Of a stretch of DNA of 36,578 nt, positions 1 to 10,174 are shown one piece after another. Origin of the DNA: Gnetum montanum (Eukaryota > Streptophyta > Gnetopsida > Gnetales > Gnetaceae); assembly GCA_015680685.1 (NCBI GenBank), contig MNCI01017913.1:2488088-2524665 (forward strand). Reading direction: 5' to 3'. The position numbers were made by a program, and so were the translations under genes. Every line of letters starts with the position of its first letter. The stretch's first letter is position 1. The notes under the pieces are model-generated. The model had not been told where the DNA came from, made no database searches, and saw nothing but the letters and a program-made list of their open reading frames with translations.

Positions 1-23
1 TGGGGGTGTGGGTCAATGGTGTG

Positions 24-63
24 TGGTGGGGGGGTGGAGGGGGGAGGGTGGATGCAAGGGGGG
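24..63 (+). other. G-rich tract, possible G-quadruplex
   Basis: Runs of seven G (28-34), six G (39-44), three G (46-48) and six G (58-63) are separated by 4, 1 and 9 bases. This fits a four-tract quadruplex if a 9-base loop is allowed, or if the longest run supplies two tracts. It lies just upstream of the recognisable gag of element C, so it could be leader or polypurine DNA of that element. The tract is seen directly; folding is inference. Confidence 0.5.
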
Positions 64-79
64 TCTCTTTTAACAATTG

Positions 80-1865
80 ATCCCCAAGGCCACAATGCCT
101 ACCTCTACCCTCCTCATCTATTCCATAGGATAGATCCTTCAGTCTTCACCTCAATTCTATCCAACCATGTTTGGGCATATGCCTATTATAGCAACCCAAA
201 AAACACAATCAGTGCTAAAGTAAAAAAAATTCCACTTTTCCATGGCCTTTTTCACCTAACCATAGTCTATGTAGCTGACATTGATGGTTGTGATCATCAC
301 TAACCCCTTATCTACCTAGATGGGGCCCATTGTTGGACCTTAGGTGATCCAAGGATCACATACCCCTTTTGTCCCCTTTGTGCCTTATATACTAGCACAA
401 ACTTCTTTTTCATTATTTAGTCCACTTGCAACCATGATGATCCAACCTCTCTCCTTAGTGTTGTAATCAATCACAAGGCCACAGGCCTTCCAATTCATAC
501 CACAGCCTTTCATGTAAACCCCACAACCCATGGGGGCACCTTAAAGACTAGATCAACCTTTCTAGATGATCCAAGACTTAATAGAAGAGTTACAAAGGCT
601 CAAGGCCTTTGCATCCTAGACCATTAGGATTATGAATTTCTATTAGGGAAACCCATCAGTCCTGCAATCCTACAACTAACTCTTTCCCCAAGTGTCCCGA
701 TATTGTAATTCACCAAGTACAATGGTGAAGGTGATCCCAACTCACACCTCATAACCTTCCACTATGAGTGCTTGATATTCATGCTTGGCTACACACAATA
801 ATGAGGATATTTCCTATGTCTCTTATAAGAAAGGATCTAGACTAGTATTATGCCTTACCAAGAGGATCCATATCCTCTTTGGAAGATCTAATTTTGCAAT
901 TCATTAACCACTTCAAGTACAACTTGAAACTTGACACCACCCTTAACCAATTGAGGAAGGTTAAGTAAGGATCCCTTGAGTCAAGGAAAAATTTCATCCA
1001 AAGATGGAATGCTTTGGTCAATAAAATTCTAGAATTGATGGCTAAAACTCACCTTCTAGCTATCTTCAAGGGGATAATTAATGACTTCATTAAGTCAAAA
1101 TTATACTACCTTTATTCACAATCACTCAATCATGCCTTTTCCCAAACCAAGAACATAGAGGATGTTGTGGAGGCCATCCATGTTCTTGCCTACATGATTT
1201 ATAAAAACCAACATGCACAAAAGGACAAGGAGAGGGGAAGGCAAAACAACATAGTGGTGGCCACTGTGGTGAAAGAGAGTAAGACAACCACCCAAGGGCC
1301 AAGGATGATCCAATCCAAGGTCTCCTCTAACAACAATAACCAACCTTCAACATTTGGAACCTCTACATCAACTACTTCTAGGCCTAATTTTGAACAAAAG
1401 GATTGGTCAAAATACACTAGGTTATCATTGAAAGCATCAAAAATTCTAGATCAATTGTTAAAGAGTGGGAGAATACAACATAAGTAGATGATTGAAAATG
1501 CCTATAAGAGGCATGAGATGTTATGTGAGATAGCCAAAGTTCCCACTCAAGTAACCAAAGATACTTTAGTGCAAGTGCCTAGATACTTTAAACTTGACCT
1601 ATTTTGTTATTATCATTAGTTGCCAAGTCATGATATTAACTTTTGCCTTGCACTAAAAGATGACTTGCAAAAGACAATAGATAAGGGTGAACTAGTGCTC
1701 GATGCCTCCAATGTAGTTAGGCCTTAGAATTAATTGATGCATGTCTATAGGGACCCATTGAACACCAACAATAGCCCATATATCATAGTGGCATTCAATG
1801 TCAACAATGATCTAAGGCCTATGAGGGAACTATTTGTGATTCGAGTACCTCCTCATAATGAAAGA
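80..1865 (+). pseudogene. Element C gag, 5' part (Ty3/gypsy type), decayed and split
   Basis: This is the N-terminal and central gag of an old Ty3/gypsy-like element. After allowing frameshifts and stops, a gag core reads from about 700: KYNGEGDPNSHLITFHYEC near 714-771, then a segment close to FINHFKYNLKL (about 900-930), then an open stretch at 1014-1487 with an S/T/N-rich tail. These match the retrotransposon gag (capsid-like) pattern of plant Ty3/gypsy elements. Stops are mostly TAG or TAA. The frame runs to 1865, where element A is inserted, and resumes in frame at 11037. The start of gag and the 5' LTR are not recognised and may lie left of the window. The short ORF at 16-303 belongs to the same decayed stretch and is not a separate gene. 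Confidence 0.7.
1861..1865. repeat. Target-site duplication of element A, left copy (AAAGA)
   Basis: Five bases directly before the left LTR match four of five bases after the right LTR (AAAGG at 11032-11036). Five bp is the usual size for Ty3/gypsy integration. Removing A plus one copy rejoins the element C gag reading frame without a shift, which supports the assignment independently. Confidence 0.75.
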
Positions 1866-2762
1866 TGATGAATCATATTTTGGTAGGGCTCTAATATCAA
1901 ATATATGATATCAAAGCCTTATCAAAATTCGATATCAGAGCCATGTTATTGGGTATCCGATATCGAGGAATAACCTTTGATGTTGGGGATTTGATATCAC
2001 CTCATCCATGCTAGCCTATAAATACAACACTTAGGTGCATAGTTTGCATATATATTTTAGAGATAGGTATAGGGAGATTTGGTTAGCTTGTTTCTAGTGC
2101 ATACTCACAGTGTGATGTTAAGTGATTGTACGACATCCTTATTTGAGTGTGACATACTTGGACACATTACATGTTCAACAATAAAGATCAAGATTACTTC
2201 CATCATTGCAACATCCACTTAGCTTTATAATTATTAATTACTAAAATGCTTATTGTTTTTCTTAGTTAATGTTTATCATTTGTTGCTCTTTACTATTTCT
2301 ATCATCAAGTAGAATGAGTATAAATAATCACCAGTGCTCAAGTGTAATTACTTGGTAACCCAGTAGTGTTATCATTTGGTATGCCTAATAACAATATGTT
2401 TGGTAATTCTAATGATAGTTGCATGAGGTCCAAGGTGTGTATAGAAGGTTAGGCATGGATACTCATGACATGTAGGCTAGTTTAGACTTTACTTTTTCTT
2501 ATTGATTAGATTAAATAATTAATTTTCATATTATCATTAGAAGTAGCATAAGGCTGCAACAACATCAATTATCATATGAATCACTTTGGACTAAATCATA
2601 CATGACAAAGCTAACACTAGTTTAAGTGGGAAGGCGGTGAACTAAGATCAAGACATAATGATCTAAATGTCACAACTAGTCCCATCCATGGAATTTGATC
2701 AGATTATGCATGAATGTTTCTAATTCGTATGGTTGGGCATAAGGGGTACTTGCTGCTCATCA
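1866..2762 (+). repeat. Element A 5' LTR (897 bp)
   Basis: The sequence begins TGATGA and ends TCATCA, a 6-bp inverted terminal pair. It is repeated in direct orientation at 10175-11031 with roughly one difference in six by eye, mostly transitions, so the insertion is old. A related 810-bp LTR with the same termini lies on the minus strand at 26697-27506. U3 is short (about 180 bp) and contains four GATATC sites followed by TATAAATA at 2017-2024. The long R/U5 part is conserved between the two copies. Confidence 0.88.
1907..2024 (+). promoter_or_regulatory. LTR U3 promoter with GATATC cluster and TATA box
   Basis: The palindrome GATATC occurs at 1907, 1931, 1959 and 1993, and TATAAATA lies at 2017-2024. 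The right LTR keeps two intact copies (10202, 10264) and damaged ones between. The related B LTR has three (27439, 27453, 27490), again next to a TATA box. Conserved placement suggests a U3 enhancer; this is inference from position and repetition. Confidence 0.6.
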
Positions 2763-2763
2763 T

Positions 2764-2781
2764 TGGTGTCATTGCTAGAGA
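2764..2781 (+). other. Element A primer-binding site, Asp-tRNA-like
   Basis: Two bases after the LTR end the sequence reads TGGTGTCATTGCTAGAGA. It differs only by C-to-T and G-to-A transitions from the Asp-tRNA-type primer site known from Athila-class plant gypsy elements, as I recall it. Position right after the LTR end supports the call; the tRNA identity is inferred from a decayed copy. Confidence 0.55.
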
Positions 2782-2879
2782 TGGTGCTAGTTATCTAGAT
2801 TAGTTATATTATACACGATCACTATAAATGTATTAATGATTTATATTTTAGGAAATATTAATGATAATGTCTCTTTCAC

Positions 2880-5310
2880 ATGGAAGCTATAATACATCGT
2901 ATGAGGAGAACATTCATTAGAGAACTAATGAGATATATATTGAAGAAAATTGGAGTGAGCAACCTCATACAAGGATTTCATATGTTCATGACCATCCTTG
3001 CTACACTCAAGGTAGAGAATCCTAAAAAGGATGGAGTAAGTCCTAGATCAAGGAGGGCCTCAAGGCCTAGGACCTCCTCCAAACCTAAAGAAGATAAATC
3101 AATGGATCATGGAAAGAACTATAGAAGCCATGGAAATTCTCCAAGTTTTCCATCTCTCTCTTACTTTTTAATGTCTAGTTCTGACAAAGATGAATGTAGG
3201 TATAGAGATAAAGCTCCACTATGAGGTCAAAATAAGGATAGAAATCAACACCAATGAAAAAATCAAAGACATCAAAATGAACATAGGAAAGATCATCACA
3301 ATTAGACAAATAGATATAGAAATTTTTGATATGACATGTCTAATGTTGGCAAACCCGTGTTGGCCACTAAGGGCATGATGTAGGTTACAAAGGTAGTTAA
3401 AATACCTCATAGGCATCGAAAGGAAAGTTGCATTAAAAGGATTGATATGAATAACATTCCTAAATTTGTGTGAGGCTATAATTTTGATCTACAACATCAT
3501 TTACAAGCCTTCCATGATGCCTATGTATTATAGAACATTGAAAGTGGTGTTAAAACTTAAGCTCTTTGTTAGGACACTAGTAGACAAAGCCGAAGTATGG
3601 TATAGATCATTGAAACGAAATTCAATCCATTGGTGGTTCATAATGCTAGAACTTTTCAATGAGAAATACCAAACCTATGTGATGCATCCAACCTAGGGAA
3701 ATGAATCCAAGGATGGAAGTAGGAACAACATGATATGGCCCTAGATAGATACTATTCTCTACTATATAAATTTCTAGGCCATGGTTTCTCTGAGGAAGAG
3801 AAACTTTTTCACATCTTAGATGGGATTCGTAGTTAAATGAGAGAGACCTTTGGGAGGTATGCTCAAGGTCAATTATACAAACTAAGAACCCATCAGATCC
3901 AAAGGCTAATCAAGTGTGTGGCAAAATAAGGAGAGCTATGTAAATGAGAGAATGTTAAGGAATATTACTAGGATCCAACTCTTCAAAATAAGAGGGTTCA
4001 TCTATATGATAAGATAAAAAAGGTAGCTCTCAATGACATGATTTCACAACAAACCCTATCAATACAAAAGTCTATTGATGAAATTAAAGCAAGGTTAGAT
4101 AAGATGTTAGAATGGATAAATGAGAAAGTTACAATTTGTGTAGAAATTGTAGAGGAGAGAGTAACACAAAATAAATCAAGTGATCACAACAAAAGGAAAA
4201 AGAACTAAGAGACTGGTAAGAACATTGATCAAAAAATAGGGGAAATGGTTGTAGAAGAAGAGATTATAGAACCAACCACCAAAGAAGATGATGGATGTGA
4301 CATCTACATATATGACCATTTGAAGGGCTATTGCCCAATCATGTTACATATACATGAGTATTGGGCTTTTGCATTGAATCCTAGGTTTGTACAAAAGCAA
4401 ATGCCTAGGATATTACCTTTTTCAAAAGGTAATTATAGACAGTCCAACAACCAATCACACTATCCTAGCGGGACTTCTTACTAGCCTTAACACTATCATC
4501 AACCATAGTGGCAAAACCCATAGTTGTGGGTGAGGCCATCATCAAACCAACCCTGCCCTTATTGTTAGTTGGACTTGTTCAGATATTATGTTCAACAACC
4601 TATTTCTCCAACTAGTTCTACTTCCTCTACCTCAAATTAATATTACTACTCTCCCAAATATCATCAACTAGCAACATCTTCTATGAGATCACCACTCACA
4701 CCTCTCACTTTCCATCATATCCTCAATATTTTCATACTCACCTCCATCACATGTTACAACCAACAACATAGGAAGGTTTAGAACTACAACATCAACGAAA
4801 GAATGCCACTTATGTTGCAAACATACACAGAAATGATAATGCCAACATATCTTCACCATAATCTCTAAAATATCCTTTCTTTAGGATGGGTTCCATGCAT
4901 AAGCACAACACTCATGGACATGCTAACTCATCTAAACTAGCACAATACCAATTAGGTGAAACACCCTTCCTCTCACAACCAATGTCCTCCAATCCTACAC
5001 AAAGGCCAACATCCATCATTACTCCAACACTTGAGAAAAATGATGAACCTAGCACTATGGAGAGATAGAAGAACCCCTGCATCACTAATCATGATAAAGG
5101 ATGTAGTAATGGGCTAGACATCTGCAAAGTTAACACAACTTCTATTCTGATCCACTATATGTTTCAAAACCAAGTGCGTGAGCAACAACCCATCTATGCA
5201 GCTAGCACTAAACCAAAAGACACCTAGTGGCTTGAAAATGAAAGTCTAACACTATTTTACAAATGCATGGAGCCTACCTATCCACTTATTAATTCTTATC
5301 ATGGTTAGAA
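2880..5310 (+). pseudogene. Element A gag (Ty3/gypsy type), decayed
   Basis: A gag-like protein is spread over several frames with many stops. The core begins with DMNNIPKF (about 3447-3470) and continues through LQHHLQAFHDAY and KAEVWYRSLKR (about 3588-3620) to a long tail. Near 4290-4340 the motif DDGCDIYIYDHLKGYCPI closely matches DDGGCEIYHYNHPKGCCPI in element B on the minus strand, which shows the two gags share a family. The Q/P/S/T-rich C-terminal part (about 4480-5310) resembles the disordered gag tail of B. No aspartic protease motif was found here, although B has one. A 5' module at 2880-3224 precedes the gag core and contains an R/S/K-rich stretch. Confidence 0.7.
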
Positions 5311-5313
5311 GCC

Positions 5314-5333
5314 TAGTCGTGGGGGAGATGGCC
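5314..5333 (+). other. Internal polypurine-tract-like motif after gag
   Basis: TAGTCGTGGGGGAGATGGCC closely matches the minus-strand motif at 29464-29485 in element B, which also sits after the gag/protease region. Both are followed by a T-rich stretch with TGTTTTACA. It resembles the true 3' polypurine tracts of these elements (10163-10174 and 27507-27520) and could be an internal priming site or a relic of one. Confidence 0.45.
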
Positions 5334-6409
5334 CATCCTAAATCAAGAATTAATAAATGTTTTTCATTTTTTTGTTTTACAAATTTTTATCATTTTCTCA
5401 TTCCTTAATATAAATGTTGCCCATTATTTTAAGCTTTTTCCACACTTTGTTTTCATTTCCTTTGTTAGTAATCTTACTTGTGAATAAAATGATAAGATGT
5501 AGCCCAATGAGGTGATGTTTTCTCTATGTTGTCAAAGTTATGAGGGATTGATTATTTGGATAGTGAGGTCACGTCATCCATCCATCCATCCCATGAATAT
5601 CAAGTTCTTATCATGGTCATAATGATATTCTTCTTCCATCATCAAACTAAGAATAAACTCATAATCATTGTTCCTAGATAGAAAAGTGAAGAACCAAGGG
5701 GAAATGTGAAGGATGTGACATCAAGGAAACTTGTGGAATCTCTTTGACCACTTCTATATGCTTTATCATGTTGCTAAGGTTGTAATTATATCCTTAAAGG
5801 TCTAACAAAAAATGGAAGTAAGAGTAAAATAAGTGCTACATTATCATGTTACTAGAAAGACATGTTACCCATGCTTGAAGGTAGTCCTCTGGTAAGGTTG
5901 ACATAGATAACGATAAAATAAAAGAGCATAGAATAAATTTCTAAGGGTTCCACTAGAAAGACATGTTACCCATGCTTGAAGGTTGGTGGCTTCTTAAAAA
6001 TCAAAGAAAAAATTGAAAAAAAAGGAAAGTACCGTGAATAAACTTCTCCCTTGGACAAAACACTAAGTGATGCTACTCCTTACAATGGTGGTAGTCTTAT
6101 GGTTGTCAATCAAAGAGATAAAATAATGGAATGTGGTTTGGAATTGGTTTGAATCCTAGAGAAAAGGGCTAATGATTACCTTAATCATTAATAACACACA
6201 AGGATTTATTATGCCTATGGAAAGACACCTTACGTTCCAATTTCTACAATCCTGTCTAAAATCCATCTCATCTCACAGTTCATATGATCATAACTTATGG
6301 TTTTGTGTAACATAGAGTTATTCTCTCAAATTGGTGGTTCTAACATATGTTTTTTGCTAAAAAGGTATGCATTGCATTCAATCCCTTTGGTGCCTATGAA
6401 CATTTTTAG
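5334..6409 (+). other. Non-coding middle of element A
   Basis: No convincing protein frame is seen. The stretch holds a (CATC)n-like run near 5575-5590 and an exact 32-bp direct repeat (listed separately). Its length (about 1.1 kb between the internal polypurine motif and the conserved block at 6410) is close to the spacing in element B, so it is an ancestral part of this family and not a later insertion. Confidence 0.5.
5851..5983 (+). repeat. Exact 32-bp direct repeat, 101 bp apart
   Basis: The 32 bases at 5851-5882 (beginning ACTAGAAAGACATGTTACCC) recur without change at 5952-5983. The DNA before each copy is also loosely alike (an AT-rich stretch with GTAAAATAA or ATAAAATAA). This suggests a tandem duplication of about 101 bp in which only this part stayed identical. 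Confidence 0.8.
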
Positions 6410-6475
6410 ATGTGGTTATACAAAGGCATTAAAGGCTGGAGCCTGCTTTGGGGAGGATCCACTTGTATAATTTTT
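6410..6475 (+). other. Block conserved between elements A and B
   Basis: The block reads GGCATTAAAGGC, then GAGCC and CTTTGGGGAGGA, and matches minus-strand 28317-28261 in element B at a collinear place. Both copies can be read in the same frame as a short peptide with GIKG and SLLWGG (from ATG at 6410 on +, and from 28317 on - in B). It could be a remnant of a coding exon or a conserved cis-acting RNA or DNA element. Confidence 0.55.
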
Positions 6476-6711
6476 GTAACTTGTACTTGTCTAACACAAC
6501 CACATCATTTTGAACCTTCCAAGTGCATAAATGTTAATTTCAAAACCTTCCCTTATCATACAACCTATCCATTCTATATCATGGATTCAATACCCTTTTC
6601 TTACTTCTTCAAAAACTTTTAATTCATACGATTCCATTTTCCAACATTACAGATGCCCAAATATGAATTCTCACTTATCCCACAATTTAAATTCTACATG
6701 AAACCTTCCAA

Positions 6712-6833
6712 CCAATCACAAAGCTTCATTTTCCATGTTGAATGTCCCCATAAAATGCAATTGTAAGGCCTTCAATATCAAGTGGGAGATGATATTGGCT
6801 ACTTGATTTTGGGTCCACAAAAGCTATAAATAG
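6712..6833 (+). promoter_or_regulatory. Internal promoter: CCAAT box and TATA box
   Basis: CCAAT lies at 6712-6716 and TATAAATAG at 6825-6833, 109 bases apart between the end of one and the start of the other. A transcript would start near 6857, well inside element A and away from its LTR promoter. It precedes a possible first exon and intron of the downstream gene-like unit. The motifs are seen directly; promoter activity is inferred. Confidence 0.5.
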
Positions 6834-6856
6834 GGCCCTCGTCATTCTTCAGAAAT

Positions 6857-9800
6857 CATTCTCATCAATTGTTGCTAGGGGAGTTTTTGCATTTTTTTTC
6901 TCTCAACTAAAAGCTCTACACATCCAACTTCCATATGCAATATCTAGCTCCATACTGTTATAAGTTTTGTGGTTTTTGTTCCTATTTGATCCTGGAATGT
7001 TCAATTTCATTGAGGGGAGGTGCTTCTGTGGAAAACTTGTGACAAGTTTTCAAAATTTGTTATTTCCTAGAAGGTATTAAAAGGGTAAGAATGTTAAAAA
7101 ACTTAAGCTTGTTAATGAACAATTAGTTGTATGCATGTCAAAATCTTTAATTAACACCCCTAATAAATCATAACCATCATTATAGGACATACATAAGGAA
7201 AAAGAATTCAATTATGAAGGGTTATAAAAAAGCTTAACAGTTTTTGGGCATTTTTCTTGAAATTTTTCTAACTTTGCAATCACATGAACTAAGAACTTAA
7301 TGAAAGTAAGGAAATGAGTAAGGTATAAACCTATTGATGATAAATGAAAAATACCTTAGTAGCCAAAAATCCTTGACTGATTGTAGATGGTCCCAAAAAA
7401 GGCCTTTGTTATAGGATAGTCGGTCTAGGTGAAGGTTGTGGGACGATAGGCTTAAGTCCAAGGGCAACACCTCACGTTATCCCAAGAATGCCTCCAAGTG
7501 ATCTAGGAGTGATCCATGTTGACCACAATCAAATGAACTTTAGGCCATTCATGGAATTTGTCTTGGGGTGGTCAGAACTCATCCTTAGGCATCACCTTTA
7601 TGGCACATCCTTTCAAAAAGTGGTGAATGGTACCTTAGTGAGACATACTATATCTGGCACAATAAAGAGGAAGGTACGACTATCAACATTGGTGGAATCT
7701 CTATTTCTTTCTTAGTCAAAGCCATTGCAAAAAATTTGAACATACCTAATGTGGGGGCCAAAGTAGCACACTTGTCCATAACATTTGACGTAGAAACAAA
7801 GAAGCTATTGCTAAAATAGACATATAAAAAAGAAGATAAAATATACAATGAGTTGACCTAAAAAGGAGAATTTACTTCAAAATCGGCACATACCATCTCT
7901 TTCCCACTAAGGGGCTAAAAAATATATCAACCTACATGGCCAATGGAGGTGCAATCTTAATGGAATTAATACGACACCAACCTTGCCCAACTGTACTTCA
8001 TGGAAATTCAACTGTAATTCAAGGAAATAAAGGTAGGTAAGTTGATATTATCATCTCCTTACCTAATCAAGAAGCTATGTAAGTGAGCTGAAATCCTAGG
8101 TTACACCAATGATGTTTCCAGGAGGGTTCAAAATTCTTCATTCTTTGAAGTTCTCAAACCAGCAACACCATGGAAAGACCTTGGTGAAGAGGAACAAGAA
8201 CTAGAAAAGGAGTGAGAACAACAACCAAAGAAGAAGCTAGAATAAGAACTAGAGAAACTGTAAGAGTCACAAGTTCCATTACCACTACCACAAGATTATA
8301 GACTTGTAATGAGCCATTTGTAGCAAATTGCTAAAATTCCTAGTTGGGAAAGTAGGGATGAATCCAACCTCTTTTGAGTTATTAATGATGTTGATCAACC
8401 CATATTCTTAGATAATCCATCAAGGGGGTATATTTCTTTGCAATCAAGAGGATAGGCCTAGTGGTCACAATAGATCTTTGGGAACACCACATCTTTTCAA
8501 GTGGTGCTTGAAACTAGAGAAGGTGCCACAATTGTTGCCATGTAGCACCAAGATGCGATAGGTACAATAGAAGTTATAACACACTACATTAAAGAATTCT
8601 TTAATGTGCTTATTGTGCCCATGGTGGACTTAACTAGAAATAGAGATGCATAGATGTTAGCTAGGACTTTGATGACTCCTACAACTCATAAGGATGTGCT
8701 TGGTAGATTACTGCAAACTAGGTAGGTCATGACAACCCTCTTTGAAATCCCAAGTGATGTTACTATAGTTTAATCTAATCTCAAAGCCACTAAAGAAAAA
8801 CTTGTCATGGTAGAGACTAGGGCAGAGCATGCATAAGTAGAGGTACATCAATTGCAATAAGAGCTTGTCATCCTAAGGGCCGAAAGAAGGGACCCTTCCT
8901 AATTCATTACACCTAACTGGTTAGAGTAATTCCAAATAGAGTAGTTGGGCAAATTGATTGAGAAAATAAAGTGGCTAAATAGGAGAAGGAGAAAGTAGTT
9001 TGGAATGCCTTAGCACCAAAGCACAAACATATGCTCATGTAAAGGCATTGACCATTGCCTAGGAGGAAAATAAGGAACTTGCTACTGACAACACAAGGTC
9101 AATCATCATTGAAAAGCAGAAAAATATCTTGGAGGATCCACCAGTTGAGGTAGAAATTGGTGAGGATGGACTAGGACATAAGCAAACTGGCCAAAGAGAA
9201 TTGAACCATTTCAATGAAGGAGGTATGTGTCATACATTAAAAGTCTGCAATTGAGATAAGTGTGTGGCCGAATGAGGCCAAAAAGCATAAGAAGCTGAAA
9301 GAGCACTTTTGGGACTAGATTTACATATACAAGTAAATCAATAAGAAAGAAATCCAGATGAAAAAGGCTTGCATCAATTCCTTGTTAGCACAAAATCCTA
9401 ACTAGTAGCCCATCTTGGATAGCTATGGCCTAGTCCATCAAGCAAAAGTGAAAAGGAAGAACTTGTAGATTGAAGATTTGAAGGAGTACATGGTGTTAGC
9501 TAACCTTCATTATGCTAACCTAGCCATGTTTATAGTAGGTTGGCCTAGAAATAAATTAGAATAGCAAGTACTAGCCACTTATGCTTTATATGAGAAGGAG
9601 TTTGTAGATAGAAAAGATTTTCTATAGAAACTTCACATGGTAGATTCAAAACTAGAAGTAATTAAGGTTTACTATCATGGGCAAAGAAATGTAGCTTCAA
9701 AATTGGCCAGGAGGCTAATAGAGTATCATGAACTAAGATAAAATGCTATGGATTTTAAGGAGGAATGGAAGTAGTTTTCGACATGGTATGTGAAAGCCAA

Positions 9801-9987
9801 TTAGATGTTTCCATGTCCATGGGATGAAGTAGCTCCATCACACATTGGATCATTAGCTTGGACAGTGCATACCTTGAGAATAAAAAAGGAGAAGTTGTAG
9901 GTACTCCTACATTGTTACAAATTTCAAAAGCTTGATGATGAAGGAAAGTGGACAATGGAAGAGCCACCACCTTTGGGAACTACATAG
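6857..9987 (+). pseudogene. Unknown spliced gene-like unit carried inside element A
   Basis: I do not recognise the product. A possible first exon (about 6857-7084) is followed by a GT-AG intron at 7085-7414 (donor GGTAAGA, acceptor TTGTTATAG). A long, damaged reading frame then runs to a stop at 9985-9987, roughly 850 codons. Its best N-terminal stretch is 7488-7710, with NQMNFRPFMEFVLGW and HHLYGTSFQKVVNGTLVRH. A middle part near 8160-8290 is rich in E, K and Q and coiled-coil-like; the stretch near 8780-8890 is also charged. The C-terminal part includes EEWK, WYVKAN and PSHIGSLAWT (about 9760-9880). In 8543-8944 nine stops, all TAG or TAA, sit at apparent Gln positions. There is no similarity to protease, RT, RNase H or integrase motifs. 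B lacks a comparable module, so A may have gained it, or B may have lost it. A captured host gene and an extra retroelement ORF are both possible. Confidence 0.5.
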
Positions 9988-10162
9988 CTTCCCTAATTTT
10001 GTTTGTTAATCATGTCGTATTCATTTTTTGTAAAAGACCACTATAGCATGAAATAGTTAGTTTGTGTCTCTATTAGAGTTAGTTAATAATCTTATATATT
10101 CCCAATATTTTGTAAAGAACTTATTCTTCATTTTATTTAACTCAAGGATGAGTTTTCATTTA

Positions 10163-10174
10163 GTCATGGGGGTA
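10163..10174 (+). other. Element A 3' polypurine tract
   Basis: GTCATGGGGGTA lies directly before the right LTR. The upstream 20 bases (GATGAGTTTTCATTTAGTCA) are almost the same as those before the B LTR on the minus strand, which ends GGGGGTA followed by TGATGA. This fixes the LTR start at 10175. Confidence 0.75.

Noticed and set aside
16-303. A 95-residue ORF at the left end.
   Set aside because: Its first part is low-complexity G-rich DNA and its second part merges into the decayed gag of element C.
8543-8944. All stops are TAG or TAA at Gln positions, as if the code reads them as Gln.
   Set aside because: TGA stops also occur at likely Arg positions in element B, and frameshifts and lost catalytic residues are common. 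Decay of methylated cytosine in a plant element explains it better.
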